64,000 nt of DNA, from contig DEPD01000091.1 in assembly GCA_002358575.1 (NCBI GenBank), forward strand, positions 1-64,000, given 5' to 3'. Positions 25,105 through 34,481 of this stretch are shown here, piece by piece (the first letter of the stretch is position 1; the number at the start of each line of letters is the position of its first letter). Origin of the DNA: Lachnospiraceae bacterium UBA3401. Its GTDB lineage: Bacteria > Bacillota > Clostridia > Lachnospirales > Lachnospiraceae. Both the position numbers and the translations under genes were made by a program. The notes beneath the pieces were generated by a model. That model was not told the DNA's origin. It saw only the letters and a program-made list of their open reading frames with translations, and searched no databases.

Positions 25105-26706
25105 ATGGAAACTTTAAAATTTAATGAACTCAATATAAGTCCTGAAATAGTTCGGGGAGTGAAGGATATGGGTTTTGAGGAGGCATCGCCCATACAGAGC
25201 AAAGCGATTCCGATTGCGATGGCAGGTGCAGATATTATTGGTCAGGCACAGACAGGAACTGGAAAGACGGCTGCTTTTGGTATTCCAGTGCTTGAGAAGG
25301 TAAAAAGAGAGCTTAAATATCCACAAACTTTAATTTTATGTCCAACAAGGGAACTGGCAGTGCAGGCAGCGGAGGAAATTCGCAAACTTGCCAAGTATAT
25401 GCATGGTGTCAAAGTACTTCCCATCTATGGAGGACAGGATATTACAAAGCAGATTCGGGCGCTCAAGGGGACACAGATTATTATTGGCACGCCAGGCCGT
25501 GTGATGGATCATCTTCGCCGCAAGACAATCCGGTGTGAACATGTGGATACGATTGTGCTTGACGAGGCAGATGAGATGCTCAATATGGGATTTCGCGAGG
25601 ATATTGAGACAGTGCTCACATATATTCCAAACAAAGACCGACAGACTATTTTATTCTCGGCAACAATGCCGCAAGCGATTCTGGATATCACCAAGAATTA
25701 TCAAAAACCAGACGCAAAGATGATTAAAGTTGTGAAAAAAGAGTTGACTGTGCCAATGATTGAACAGTACTATCTTGACATAAAACGCAAGGATAAAGTA
25801 GAAGTGCTCTGTCGCCTGCTTGATTATTACGAGCCAAAACTTTCGTTAGTATTTTGCAATACCAAAAAGATGGTGGATGATTTGACGGAGGTATTAAAAG
25901 GCAGAGGATATTTTGCAGAAGGATTACACGGAGATATGAGTCAGGCGCAGCGTGACCGCGTAATGAAAAGTTTTCGAGATGGCACGACAGATATTTTGAT
26001 TGCGACAGATGTGGCAGCCCGCGGAATTGATGTGGATGACGTGGAGGCAGTGTTTAATTATGATATTCCTCAAGATGATGAGTACTATGTACATCGAATC
26101 GGTAGGACTGGACGTGCAGGTCGCACTGGTCGTTCCTTTACCTTTGTGAAAGGTAAGGAAGTCTATAAGTTAAAGGATATTATGCGTTACTGTAAAACGA
26201 AAATTTATGCAATGCCAGTGCCATCGCTCAATGATGTCAATCAAATTAGGATAGAAAAGGTGATGGATAGAATTGAAAATGTGATTGAGGAGGAAGATCT
26301 AACCTCAATGATCAATACGATTGAGAAACAGATTAATGAGTCGGATTACACTGCGATGGATATTGCAGCGGCTTTTCTAAAAATGTACATGGGACAGCCA
26401 AATGACAGCAGTGACTCCGATGCGGGGTATGTATTTGATAATACTGGCGCAGAGGAAGAAGGAATGGCACGTCTTTTTATCAATATTGGAAAGGCACAGA
26501 AAGTGAAGGCGAAGGATATTTTGGGTGCCATTGCAGGGGAAGCGAATATCCCAGGAAAGCTTGTGGGTGCAATTGACTTGTATGATAAGTATACGTTTGT
26601 GGAAGTGCCAAAGGAAAATGCGGCGGAAGTGCTTGCGGCAATGAAGAACGTAAAAATCAAAGGAAAGATGATAAATATTGAACCAGCAAATGCAAAATGT
26701 GAGTAG
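25105..26706 (+). CDS. DEAD-box RNA helicase with DbpA-type RNA-binding domain
   Basis: A 533-aa ATP-dependent RNA helicase (DeaD/CshA/DbpA class). It shows the Q motif region (ASPIQSKAIPIAM), motif I AQTGTGKT, motif II DEAD, motif III SATM and motif VI HRIGRTGRAGRTG in order. The last ~75 residues (ARLFINIGKAQKVKAKDILG onward) match the DbpA/CsdA RNA-binding fold, which in relatives targets 23S rRNA. A role in ribosome assembly and cold adaptation is expected. The ATG at 25105 follows GAAAGGAA; it has its own promoter and leader hairpin. Confidence 0.93.
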   Translation: METLKFNELNISPEIVRGVKDMGFEEASPIQSKAIPIAMAGADIIGQAQTGTGKTAAFGIPVLEKVKRELKYPQTLILCPTRELAVQAAEEIRKLAKYMHGVKVLPIYGGQDITKQIRALKGTQIIIGTPGRVMDHLRRKTIRCEHVDTIVLDEADEMLNMGFREDIETVLTYIPNKDRQTILFSATMPQAILDITKNYQKPDAKMIKVVKKELTVPMIEQYYLDIKRKDKVEVLCRLLDYYEPKLSLVFCNTKKMVDDLTEVLKGRGYFAEGLHGDMSQAQRDRVMKSFRDGTTDILIATDVAARGIDVDDVEAVFNYDIPQDDEYYVHRIGRTGRAGRTGRSFTFVKGKEVYKLKDIMRYCKTKIYAMPVPSLNDVNQIRIEKVMDRIENVIEEEDLTSMINTIEKQINESDYTAMDIAAAFLKMYMGQPNDSSDSDAGYVFDNTGAEEEGMARLFINIGKAQKVKAKDILGAIAGEANIPGKLVGAIDLYDKYTFVEVPKENAAEVLAAMKNVKIKGKMINIEPANAKCE

Positions 26707-26724
26707 GGGGAAATTTTCCCCCTA
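26704..26724. terminator. Weak palindrome at helicase/BlaR1 convergence
   Basis: TAGGGGGAAA and TTTCCCCCTA pair around a single base, overlapping the helicase stop codon. The T-run is poor in both directions, so termination is only possible, not clear. Confidence 0.4.
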
Positions 26725-26732
26725 TTTGACTG

Positions 26733-28826
26733 TTAAGGAGTACCCAATTTGGGAAGCTGTTGGTCAAGCTTTTGCAGTATCCCTTTTTTATTGATGTAAG
26801 GTGAAAGTTCGTCATACATAGAAAACGTTACCACACCGCCATTGTCTATGAATTTTGATAGACAGTATTCTATCTGATCGTCATTTAAATAGGGAAGGGC
26901 TTCTATGAATGCATCACCATATTCTTCTTGGGGAAGATATTGTAATATTTCTGTGAGACATTCGTTTTTCAGATAAGGACATAACTCTGATATGGCGTCG
27001 GCACTAAGCGGTGCAATGTTTCCATTCTGTAAAGCTTCTATTAGATATTGACTTGATAATGTACTATCAGAATATATAAAGAAGTCGCAGAGTTCTTCCG
27101 TGGTAAAATCGGTTTTTGCATTTAATAAGGAATGAAATACATCACTTGCATCTTCGGCATTCAAATAATACAGCGCGTCAAGAATTTTTGCTTTGTTGTA
27201 GGATTCTAAGGATATTGTGCCATCTTTAACTTGTGTTATATATTCCTCTTTCTCGGAATAAAAGATTTTTTCAAATGAGCTTGTCTTTAGGTTGGAATAA
27301 TCGATTGTAAGGTTTGTAAGTTTTGCTCCTTGTCCAACCATTTTTAGAACATTTCTGCCTTTTTTCATTGAAATGGTCTGTGTTGTCTCGGCACCAGTCT
27401 CATTGATCGTGTAAATACTTTTGTCTGGTGCAATATAGATAATTTTGAATTTACCTTCTGACAGCGTAAACGAAGAGGTTATTTTGACATTGACATCTTT
27501 GTCAGCGTAGGCGAGTAGGAAGGTATCAGAGCCATATAACACAAAGCCAGATGCCTTTATTTTGTTGCCGCCTCCTCTATAATTATAGGCGCCCCAATTA
27601 TCCTGAATGTCTTTATCAGCAAGAAGAAGGTCATTATCATAGACGTCCCATGTATCATTGGTTTTGCTGGCACTGGAGAAACTATTGATAAAACCGATGG
27701 GAGCAGTTTTTGAGGTAACTATATTTGAGAACAGGCTTTCTTCTCCGGAATCGGTATCTTTTGTGTTAGAGGAAGACTCATTATCTGAAGAAATCCATAC
27801 AGTGCTACAAGCGGTGAACAACAGTGCGATTCCAAGGGTGCATGTAGAAAATAGCAGTCGGAAACGGGGTACTTTTTTATAGTATAGGATATGGTTAAGA
27901 CGTTTTTTCAAGTCTTTTTTATCTTCTAACAAAGTTGTGGAAAATGCATTTTTCTTGATATTAATTGTCTGTTCTGCGGTGTCTAAAAGTACATTTCCAT
28001 AAAGTTGTTTTCCAAACGTAGTAAGTTGTGCCAGAATTTGTTCATCACACGAGAGCTCGCAATCACTGCTGATAAGTCTGTTGACTCGATACAAAAGCGG
28101 GTTAAACCAATGAATGCAGAGCAACAGTTGACAAACCCATTTGTAAAGCAAATCTTTTCTTGCAACATGAATCAGTTCATGATGAAGAATTAGTTTGAGC
28201 GATGTCAAATCCTTTTCCCTAGAAAATCCCTTTGGAAGAAAAATGACAGGATTCCACAGACCAATTGTAACAGGGCTAAAGACAGTAGGGCTTTCATAGA
28301 GCACAGGACGTTGTTGCACATTAAGTTTTGCGCAGAGAAAGTTTTCTAGGTTCATTATAGAACTCTCTGTAATACAAACGCAGTTCTTTTTGACTGTCTT
28401 AACAAAATAAACATAGCGCAAAAGACAAACAAAAAGAATTATTGAAGCGACAAAAAACCAGATATATGCAATACTGTTTAGCAGATTGTGCATAACATCT
28501 GTCACTCGATTAGAGTTAAAAGATTGGGTGGATACATTTGTGTCAATAAACTGTTTTTCTGTTGTTGTGCTGACAGTCGTATAATGGGAAGTATCCGTAT
28601 TGGCAAGGTTTGTGCTGCTTGTGGATTGTTTTGTTGGTATTTCTACAAAGGAATTGGTCTCAAAATGAAACGGAATAAGCAGTCGTACAACGACAAGCAG
28701 CCAGATATAATAGTTCCACTTTTTGGAGAAATATTTTTCTGTTAAAGGATGCAAGATTGAGATTAGAAGTCCAACCAGTGTTCCAGACAGGGACAGAGAT
28801 AGGACGATTATAAAAAGTTGTCTCAT
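26733..28826 (-). CDS. BlaR1/MecR1-like M56 membrane metalloprotease with unusual sensor region
   Basis: A 697-aa membrane protein. The N-terminal ~330 residues are a BlaR1-type module: several membrane helices and a cytosolic M56 zinc protease with HHELIHVARKDLLYKW and the later SCDEQIL glutamate. In BlaR1, signal sensing triggers cleavage of BlaI. A further membrane helix (RLLFSTCTLGIALLFTACS, near residue 335) leads to an external part that is not a penicillin-binding domain: a beta-rich stretch (about 370-500) and a leucine-rich helical repeat region (about 510-697). The signal is therefore probably not a beta-lactam. ATG 28826 follows GGAGGCG. It is 13 bp behind blaI. Confidence 0.82.
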   Translation of the reverse strand: MRQLFIIVLSLSLSGTLVGLLISILHPLTEKYFSKKWNYYIWLLVVVRLLIPFHFETNSFVEIPTKQSTSSTNLANTDTSHYTTVSTTTEKQFIDTNVSTQSFNSNRVTDVMHNLLNSIAYIWFFVASIILFVCLLRYVYFVKTVKKNCVCITESSIMNLENFLCAKLNVQQRPVLYESPTVFSPVTIGLWNPVIFLPKGFSREKDLTSLKLILHHELIHVARKDLLYKWVCQLLLCIHWFNPLLYRVNRLISSDCELSCDEQILAQLTTFGKQLYGNVLLDTAEQTINIKKNAFSTTLLEDKKDLKKRLNHILYYKKVPRFRLLFSTCTLGIALLFTACSTVWISSDNESSSNTKDTDSGEESLFSNIVTSKTAPIGFINSFSSASKTNDTWDVYDNDLLLADKDIQDNWGAYNYRGGGNKIKASGFVLYGSDTFLLAYADKDVNVKITSSFTLSEGKFKIIYIAPDKSIYTINETGAETTQTISMKKGRNVLKMVGQGAKLTNLTIDYSNLKTSSFEKIFYSEKEEYITQVKDGTISLESYNKAKILDALYYLNAEDASDVFHSLLNAKTDFTTEELCDFFIYSDSTLSSQYLIEALQNGNIAPLSADAISELCPYLKNECLTEILQYLPQEEYGDAFIEALPYLNDDQIEYCLSKFIDNGGVVTFSMYDELSPYINKKGILQKLDQQLPKLGTP

Positions 28827-28839
28827 AAAACGCCTCCAA

Positions 28840-29211
28840 TCATAGATTTTGATTAAAATAGTCGCGCAGCTCCTCAATATCTTTTTTTGTCAATGCATCA
28901 CTGTCAACGAGCGCAGCCGCTAGATTCTTTGTGCGCCCCCTAAAAAATTTAGTGACAAAGCTATTGGTTTCTGCCAGAATATATTCCTCACGTTTTATAC
29001 AAGGAGAATAATAATATACTTCACGTTTTTCCTGTAGGAGTGCACCTTTTTTAACAAGCCGTTGGATTAAGGTTAGGATTGTTGTGCGTTCCCAAGTTTT
29101 ATGTTCGTTTAAGATACTGCGGATTTCTCCGGCATTTAGGGCTTTGTTTGCAGTCCACAGAACTTCTAAAATTTCTAGTTCTGAGTCGGATATGGATATT
29201 TTCTGCGCCAT
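28840..29211 (-). CDS. BlaI/MecI family transcriptional repressor
   Basis: A 123-aa winged-helix repressor (ISDSELEILEVLWTANKALNAGEI at the start, WERTTILTLIQRLVKKGAL as recognition region, and a C-terminal dimerisation helix pair). BlaI proteins are cut or released when the partner BlaR1 protease is activated. It lies directly before the BlaR1-like gene in one operon and probably represses it from the repeated TGTAGACA boxes in its promoter. AAGGAG precedes the ATG. Confidence 0.92.
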   Translation of the reverse strand: MAQKISISDSELEILEVLWTANKALNAGEIRSILNEHKTWERTTILTLIQRLVKKGALLQEKREVYYYSPCIKREEYILAETNSFVTKFFRGRTKNLAAALVDSDALTKKDIEELRDYFNQNL

Positions 29212-29252
29212 AATAATTACTCCTTTCTGTAAAAAATAATAATGACTACTTT

Positions 29253-29294
29253 TGTAGACAATTATAGTTTACGACTGTAGACAGAAAATGTCAA
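29253..29294 (-). promoter_or_regulatory. blaI promoter with paired candidate BlaI operators
   Basis: On the minus strand TTGACA (29289-29294), 17 bp, TAAACT (29266-29271). Two identical TGTAGACA boxes (plus-strand 29253-29260 and 29276-29283) lie 23 bp apart, about two helical turns; one fills the spacer and the other follows the -10 box. BlaI sites typically contain TACA/TGTA cores, so autorepression is likely. Confidence 0.6.
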
Positions 29295-29351
29295 GAAGAA
29301 ATTTGTTTTGTTACATAACCAATGTTTATCTCATATAAAAATCAATATTTC

Positions 29352-29380
29352 TTGACACTATTTTTCAATAATGCTAGTAT
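29352..29380 (+). promoter_or_regulatory. Sigma-A promoter upstream of aspS
   Basis: TTGACA (29352-29357), 17 bp, TAGTAT (29375-29380). Transcription would start near 29387 and produce a ~180-nt leader that contains most of the structured element at 29379-29507. Confidence 0.7.
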
Positions 29381-29507
29381 TATACTCACGATAAATAAAA
29401 TTTGCTGTGAGTATCGCGCCAGCCGCAGCCTCGAAGCGGCATATTTCCTTATGTGGCTGCGCGCATCATTTTATACTGAGTGGTCAGTTTTTTTGACCGC
29501 CAGTATA
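29379..29507 (+). repeat. Structured ~125-bp repeat, copy 1 (aspS leader)
   Basis: Three consecutive inverted repeats: stem I 29382-29389 with 29407-29414; stem II GCGC plus CAGCCGCA (29416-29427) with TGTGGCTG plus GCGC (29452-29464); stem III 29472-29485 with 29495-29507 (interrupted) around a T-rich loop. A second copy lies before fliW (45721-45842). No T-box consensus is present, so it is not a standard tRNA-synthetase leader. Confidence 0.7.
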
Positions 29508-29569
29508 AAAACAACAAATAAGCATGATAAGCAAACATGCTGATAGAAATAGGAAAGGACAATAGAAAA

Positions 29570-31333
29570 ATGCAAGGACGTACACATAATTGCAACCAGT
29601 TGCGGTTGGAAAATGTAGGAGAGGAAGTAACTCTTGTCGGATGGTATGACAATCTGCGCAAGGTCAGTAAAAATTTAGGCTTTTTAGTATTGAGGGATTT
29701 TTATGGAAAGACACAGATTGTGGTTGAGACAGAGGAAATTATGGCTCAGATTGATGCTGTTAACAATGAGTCAACGTTGGAGATTGTTGGGACTGTACGG
29801 GAGCGCAGCGCCAAAAATCCTAAAATGGAGACAGGTGATATCGAAGTTGTGCCATCAAAAGTTACAGTTTTAGGAAAATGTCAGTACAATGAGCTGCCAT
29901 TTCAGATTGACCATTCTAAGGAGGCAGATGAGAATACACGGTTAAAATATCGCTATCTGGACTTGCGCAATCCTGCTGTGAAGGCAAAGATTGTGCTTAG
30001 AAGCAAGATTGCTGCAGATTTGCGCGCTGCGATGATTGCACATGATTTTATGGAGATTACCACGCCAATACTGACGTGTTCTTCACCGGAGGGTGCACGC
30101 GATTATCTTGTGCCGTCAAGAAATCATCCTGGAAAATTTTATGCGCTTCCGCAGGCACCGCAGCAGTTTAAACAATTGCTTATGGCATCTGGATTTGACC
30201 GCTATTTCCAGATAGCACCATGTTTTCGTGATGAGGATGCGCGCGCGGATCGTTCGCCAGGTGAATTTTACCAACTTGATATGGAGATGGCGTTTGCAAG
30301 TCAGGAGGATGTATTTGCAATTATGGAGGATGTGCTGCCTCCAATCTTTGCAAAGTATGGAATCTATCATGAAGCATCCAAAGCACCTTTTATGAGAATC
30401 CCTTATTTAGAAGCCATGGAGAAATATGGTTCGGATAAGCCGGATTTGCGCATTGATCTTTTGGTGCAGGATGCGACAGCAGTGCTTGCAGATTGTGGGT
30501 TTGAGCCATTTGCTGGAAAGACAGTGAAGGCGCTTGTCGCAGAGAATTTTACGGGGACAAGAAAGCAAATTGACAAGATGTGTGCCGATGTTGAGGTTGT
30601 GAGTGCACAGAAAACGTATTGGTTCCGCTTAGATGAGAACGGAGAGCTTGTGGGCGGTATCTCTAAATTTGTGCAGGAGAAAAAGGCGGCTGTGATTGAG
30701 GCACTTGGTCTGAAAAATGGCAGTTTTGTCGCACTCGCTGCAGGTGATTTAAAGACAGCGCAAAAGACAGCAGGTGTGATTAGAAAGACACTGGCAAGTT
30801 CGTTTGATGGGTATATGAAAAAAGAAGAATATGCGTTCTGCTGGATTGTCGATTTTCCAATGTATGAGATTGGCGAGGAGTCTGGAGAATTGGAGTTCTG
30901 CCATAATCCATTCTCTATGCCACAAGGCGGAATGGAAGCGCTGGAGACAAAAGAGCCGCTTGACATTCTGGCGTATCAGTATGATTTGGTATGCAACGGT
31001 GTTGAGTTGTCGTCAGGCGCAGTCCGCAACCATGACCCGGAAATTATGATTAAGGCATTTCAGATTGTAGGGCTTGGCGAGGAGGATGTGAAGGCAAAAT
31101 TTCCAGCGATGTACAATGCATTCTGCTACGGCGCACCGCCACATGCAGGCATTGCTCCGGGTGTAGACCGCATGGTGATGCTGATTGCGGGCGAGGAGAG
31201 CATTCGTGAGATTATTCCATTCCCCATGAATAAGACTGCGCAGGATGTGATGATGGGCGCGCCCGCAGCCGTGGATGAAAGGCAGTTACGCGACGTGCAC
31301 ATTCAGATTGTGGAAGAAGATAAAAAGTCATAA
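29570..31333 (+). CDS. aspS: Aspartyl-tRNA synthetase
   Basis: A 587-aa class II aminoacyl-tRNA synthetase that charges tRNA-Asp. It has an N-terminal OB-fold anticodon-binding domain (LVGWYDNLRKVSKNLGFLVL near residue 28), the bacterial GAD insertion (about residues 290-410), motif 2 FRDEDARADRSPGEF and motif 3 GIAPGVDRMVMLIAG. Length is normal for the bacterial form. I start at ATG 29570 behind AGGAAAGGA. A sigma-A promoter and the repeated structured element form its leader. The convergent pdaA gene shares its terminator. Confidence 0.96.
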   Translation: MQGRTHNCNQLRLENVGEEVTLVGWYDNLRKVSKNLGFLVLRDFYGKTQIVVETEEIMAQIDAVNNESTLEIVGTVRERSAKNPKMETGDIEVVPSKVTVLGKCQYNELPFQIDHSKEADENTRLKYRYLDLRNPAVKAKIVLRSKIAADLRAAMIAHDFMEITTPILTCSSPEGARDYLVPSRNHPGKFYALPQAPQQFKQLLMASGFDRYFQIAPCFRDEDARADRSPGEFYQLDMEMAFASQEDVFAIMEDVLPPIFAKYGIYHEASKAPFMRIPYLEAMEKYGSDKPDLRIDLLVQDATAVLADCGFEPFAGKTVKALVAENFTGTRKQIDKMCADVEVVSAQKTYWFRLDENGELVGGISKFVQEKKAAVIEALGLKNGSFVALAAGDLKTAQKTAGVIRKTLASSFDGYMKKEEYAFCWIVDFPMYEIGEESGELEFCHNPFSMPQGGMEALETKEPLDILAYQYDLVCNGVELSSGAVRNHDPEIMIKAFQIVGLGEEDVKAKFPAMYNAFCYGAPPHAGIAPGVDRMVMLIAGEESIREIIPFPMNKTAQDVMMGAPAAVDERQLRDVHIQIVEEDKKS

Positions 31334-31340
31334 TGAAAAA

Positions 31341-31379
31341 AAGAAAACGGCAGAATGAAAATCTGTCGTCTTCTTTTTT
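31341..31379. terminator. Terminator between aspS and pdaA
   Basis: A 14-bp stem with one A-C and one A-C-type mismatch (31341-31354 with 31362-31375) followed by TTTTTT on the plus strand and preceded by an A-run that gives a T-run on the minus strand. It serves both converging genes. Confidence 0.75.
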
Positions 31380-31397
31380 CTATTTTTTGCTTATATT

Positions 31398-32225
31398 CTA
31401 CTTTTCCACAAAATCTTCCAGCGTCCGAAACGTATACCCTAATTCTTCCCATTTGGTCAAAAGTTCATCAAGAATCTCCCCGTTTGTTTTGGAAGTGCTG
31501 TGCAAAAGGACAATTGCGCCGGGATGAATCCGACCAATTAGTTTTTTAAACGCTTCTTCCTTTGTGGGCTGTTTATCCTGATACCAATCCACATACGCAA
31601 GACTCCAGAAAAAGGTATGATATCCCAGTTCTTTTGCCATTTTTAGATTATTAGTGCTGTATTTTCCCTGCGGGGGACGGTAAAAATGTGTCAATTCTTC
31701 CCCTGTAATTTCTTTAAATTTGAGTTCTACATCGCGCATCTCTTTCTCAAACGATTCTTTAGATGAGATAGAAGACATATCTAAATGATGATAGGTATGA
31801 TTGCCGACAAAATGTCCGTCCGCTACCATCTGTTTGACCAGATCTGGTGCGGATTCCAGATAATGTCCGACAACAAAGAAAGTTGCCGGCACATGATGTT
31901 TTTTCAGTGCGTCAAGAATGGGCTGTGTGTTTCCATTCTCGTATCCAGCATCAAAAGTTAGATAGATCACTTTTTCTGACGCGTCTCCTACATAGAAAGC
32001 ATTGTTTTTCTTTAATTCTTCTGCGCTGGCGTTTCCAGTGGGCTGACTGCCTTCCTGACCAAAGCCAAGTCCCCAGTTTTCGGCGGAGCCGCTTGCGCTG
32101 GCAGGAACAGCCAAGTCGTCTATTTTTTCGTATTTGACATATGCAATACCTCTGCCGAAGAAAAATGCTGCGGTCAAGAGAAGGATAAGCAGTGCTGCTT
32201 TTACCAGTTTCTTTTCTATTTTCAT
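31398..32225 (-). CDS. pdaA: Polysaccharide deacetylase, PdaA-like
   Basis: A 275-aa carbohydrate esterase family 4 protein, anchored by one N-terminal membrane helix (about residues 9-25) with the catalytic domain outside. Motif 1 is TFDAGYENG (the PdaA form of TFDDG) near residue 87, motif 2 NHTYHH near 137, motif 3 YRPPQGKYS near 183, and HPGAIVLLHS near 231. PdaA removes acetyl groups from muramic acid on the way to muramic delta-lactam in spore cortex, so it hints at a sporulating lineage. The start is behind AGGAAGTG. Confidence 0.88.
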   Translation of the reverse strand: MKIEKKLVKAALLILLLTAAFFFGRGIAYVKYEKIDDLAVPASASGSAENWGLGFGQEGSQPTGNASAEELKKNNAFYVGDASEKVIYLTFDAGYENGNTQPILDALKKHHVPATFFVVGHYLESAPDLVKQMVADGHFVGNHTYHHLDMSSISSKESFEKEMRDVELKFKEITGEELTHFYRPPQGKYSTNNLKMAKELGYHTFFWSLAYVDWYQDKQPTKEEAFKKLIGRIHPGAIVLLHSTSKTNGEILDELLTKWEELGYTFRTLEDFVEK

Positions 32226-32456
32226 GGGTGCACTTCCTGAAAGATTCCTCCTTTAATAAATATTTTCTGCCAATGAAAAAAATGCCTGTCTGTAAAAAAT
32301 AGACCTTGGAATAATTTCTTATTCCATAAAAAATAAGGTGGAAACACACAGTATATAGTATTGCGAAAGTAATTTTTGCATGTTATGATAGTCTAGTATA
32401 ACAAATATTAGGGGTTTTACAACAATTATTTCTGAACAGTTTCTAAAGGAGAAAAA

Positions 32457-33293
32457 ATGTATCAAGTAATAGATGGTAAGAAAATTTCACAGGAAATAAA
32501 AGATGAATTAAAAGAAAAAGTGACAGCATTGAAAGAAGCGGGCAAGGAAATTTGTCTTGCAGTGATTCAAGTGGGCAGTGATCCGGCGTCCAGCGTGTAT
32601 GTTGGCAATAAGAAAAAGGCGTGCGCTTATATTGGAATCGAATCTCTATCATATGAACTTCCAGAGGAGACGACGGAGCAGGAGCTTTTGGCGTTAATTG
32701 AGAAGCTCAATGCAAATCAACGGGTAAATGGTATTTTGGTACAGCTTCCGTTACCTAAGCAGATTGATGAGGAAAAAGTGATTCAGGCAATTTCACCAGA
32801 AAAAGATGTGGATGGTTTTCACGAGAAGAATGTTGGCGCGCTTTGCATTGGAAGCAAAGGGTATGTCTCTTGCACGCCGCTTGGTGTTATCCAGTTGTTA
32901 AAGCGATCTAGTGTGGAGATTTCTGGGAAAAATTGTGTTGTGATTGGCCGCAGCAATATTGTAGGAAAACCAATGGCACTGTTACTGTTACGTGAAAATG
33001 GCACTGTCACGGTATGCCATTCCCGCACACAGAATATCCGAGAAATTACTAGACAAGCGGATATCTTGGTGGTGGCAGTCGGAAAGCCAAAGATGATTGA
33101 TGCTTCCTATATTAAGGAGGGGGCAGTAGTCATTGATGTAGGTATTCACAGGGATGAGAATAACAAACTTTGCGGTGATGTAGATTTTGCGGACGTTGCA
33201 CCGCACACCAGTGCGATCACTCCGGTTCCAGGCGGTGTGGGGCCTATGACCATTGCAATGTTGATGTACAATTGCGTCTCATCTGTAGAATAG
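32457..33293 (+). CDS. folD: Bifunctional methylenetetrahydrofolate dehydrogenase/cyclohydrolase
   Basis: A 278-aa FolD, which interconverts 5,10-methylene-, methenyl- and 10-formyl-tetrahydrofolate using NADP. Catalytic Tyr and Lys lie in SVYVGNKKKA near residue 44-53; the family signatures ILVQLPLPKQI (near 96), GRSNIVGKPMA (near 165) and TPVPGGVGPMTIAML (near 256) are intact. TAAAGGAG lies before the ATG. It is monocistronic or the head of a short unit; the 230-bp upstream gap shows only weak promoter-like sequence. Confidence 0.96.
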   Translation: MYQVIDGKKISQEIKDELKEKVTALKEAGKEICLAVIQVGSDPASSVYVGNKKKACAYIGIESLSYELPEETTEQELLALIEKLNANQRVNGILVQLPLPKQIDEEKVIQAISPEKDVDGFHEKNVGALCIGSKGYVSCTPLGVIQLLKRSSVEISGKNCVVIGRSNIVGKPMALLLLRENGTVTVCHSRTQNIREITRQADILVVAVGKPKMIDASYIKEGAVVIDVGIHRDENNKLCGDVDFADVAPHTSAITPVPGGVGPMTIAMLMYNCVSSVE

Positions 33294-33341
33294 TGGATTC
33301 AAATCGAGAGAATATGGTTTTGAGAAAGGCAAACCTATTTT

Positions 33342-34481
33342 ATGCGAATATTGGTTAAAAGAGAGTTAAAGAGATTGCTGATAGGAATTTGCGTGACTGC
33401 ACTGTTCATTCCGGGATTGCAGGTAAGTGCCACAGAACAAAATGGTACGCAGTCCGTCCGTATTCTGTATGAAGAATATATTGCACGATTAGAATCCGTT
33501 CAGTTTCGCCAGGAAATTTCTGAGAAAGGCTTTGAGATTGTGGAGAGTCAGATTTTTCCTTTTGAGCCAAAGATTGGATTGATGACAGAGCCTGATGTGG
33601 CGCCAGAACAGGAGCATCTTTCAGGAATGTCACTTATTCCAGCATTTGATAGGACTTATCACAGGCTTGCGCTGTTTCTTGCAGATACGGACGGCAGAAT
33701 ATTGTATCGGACAGACCAGCTTGAGACCAACAATCAAATTTTAGGGCAGATGACACAGCCAGAACAAGAGATTGCATCCATTGCATTTCAGGACCTCAAC
33801 GGCGACGCGCAGACAGATATTATTTTAATTACGTACTGTGACAAGAAATATAAAGTAGGAGATGTTCTGTTTCAGAGCACCGATAAAAACGCCTTGAATT
33901 TTTACAGGGATTATCGAATTTCGGAGAAACTCAATCGCTTTGGCATGAACAAAAATGCAAAGGCGATCACTGCGTTTGTTCGAGACGGATATTCGACGGA
34001 ATTTCTCTATACGGCGCTCACGCTAAAACAGTTGCGTAGTCAGGGATTTCAAGTGATTACAGAACAGTGCTACACGCGGACGTTTGGTAAGTTAGGAAAG
34101 CTGCAAGTGGTTCCAGGAACGTATCAGATTGCAGATTATGATGTGTTTCTAATCTATCTTGTCAATGAGCAGGGAGATATCTTGTCTGCATTGCAGCCAA
34201 TGGGGGATTATGATAGTCTGTATGCACTAAAAGGAGTGAACTGTCGGGATATTGATGGGGATGGTCTGAAGGATATTATCGTGCTGGCAAGGTACAGCTA
34301 TGAAGATGAAGAACACAAATTTGCCGTCGCGAGCGATTACAGTATCTATTATCAGCGAACTGGTGGATTTTCCGCAGATACGGAAATTAAAAGCCAATAT
34401 CAGTGCAGTGATGAGGATACCATGCAGATACTGATAGAGAAAGCCAGAGCTTACTGGGGGTGGAAAACAGACGATGATTAA
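33342..34481 (+). CDS. Exported protein with FG-GAP-like repeats, linked to a two-component system
   Basis: A 379-aa protein with a signal peptide (hydrophobic core near residues 12-28, probable cleavage after QVSA). Two calcium-loop-like segments, FQDLNGDAQTDIILI (near residue 148) and CRDIDGDGLKDIIVLA (near 302), resemble FG-GAP/VCBS repeats. I cannot name the family. Its last codons overlap the response regulator start by 8 bp, so it is co-translated with the sensor system and may be its extracytoplasmic input protein. That role is inference. Confidence 0.7.
   Translation: MRILVKRELKRLLIGICVTALFIPGLQVSATEQNGTQSVRILYEEYIARLESVQFRQEISEKGFEIVESQIFPFEPKIGLMTEPDVAPEQEHLSGMSLIPAFDRTYHRLALFLADTDGRILYRTDQLETNNQILGQMTQPEQEIASIAFQDLNGDAQTDIILITYCDKKYKVGDVLFQSTDKNALNFYRDYRISEKLNRFGMNKNAKAITAFVRDGYSTEFLYTALTLKQLRSQGFQVITEQCYTRTFGKLGKLQVVPGTYQIADYDVFLIYLVNEQGDILSALQPMGDYDSLYALKGVNCRDIDGDGLKDIIVLARYSYEDEEHKFAVASDYSIYYQRTGGFSADTEIKSQYQCSDEDTMQILIEKARAYWGWKTDDD

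Noticed and set aside
29387..29569. T-box riboswitch before aspS
   Set aside because: The leader lacks the T-box consensus (AGGGTGG-type) and a terminator/antiterminator pair; it is the same element found before fliW.
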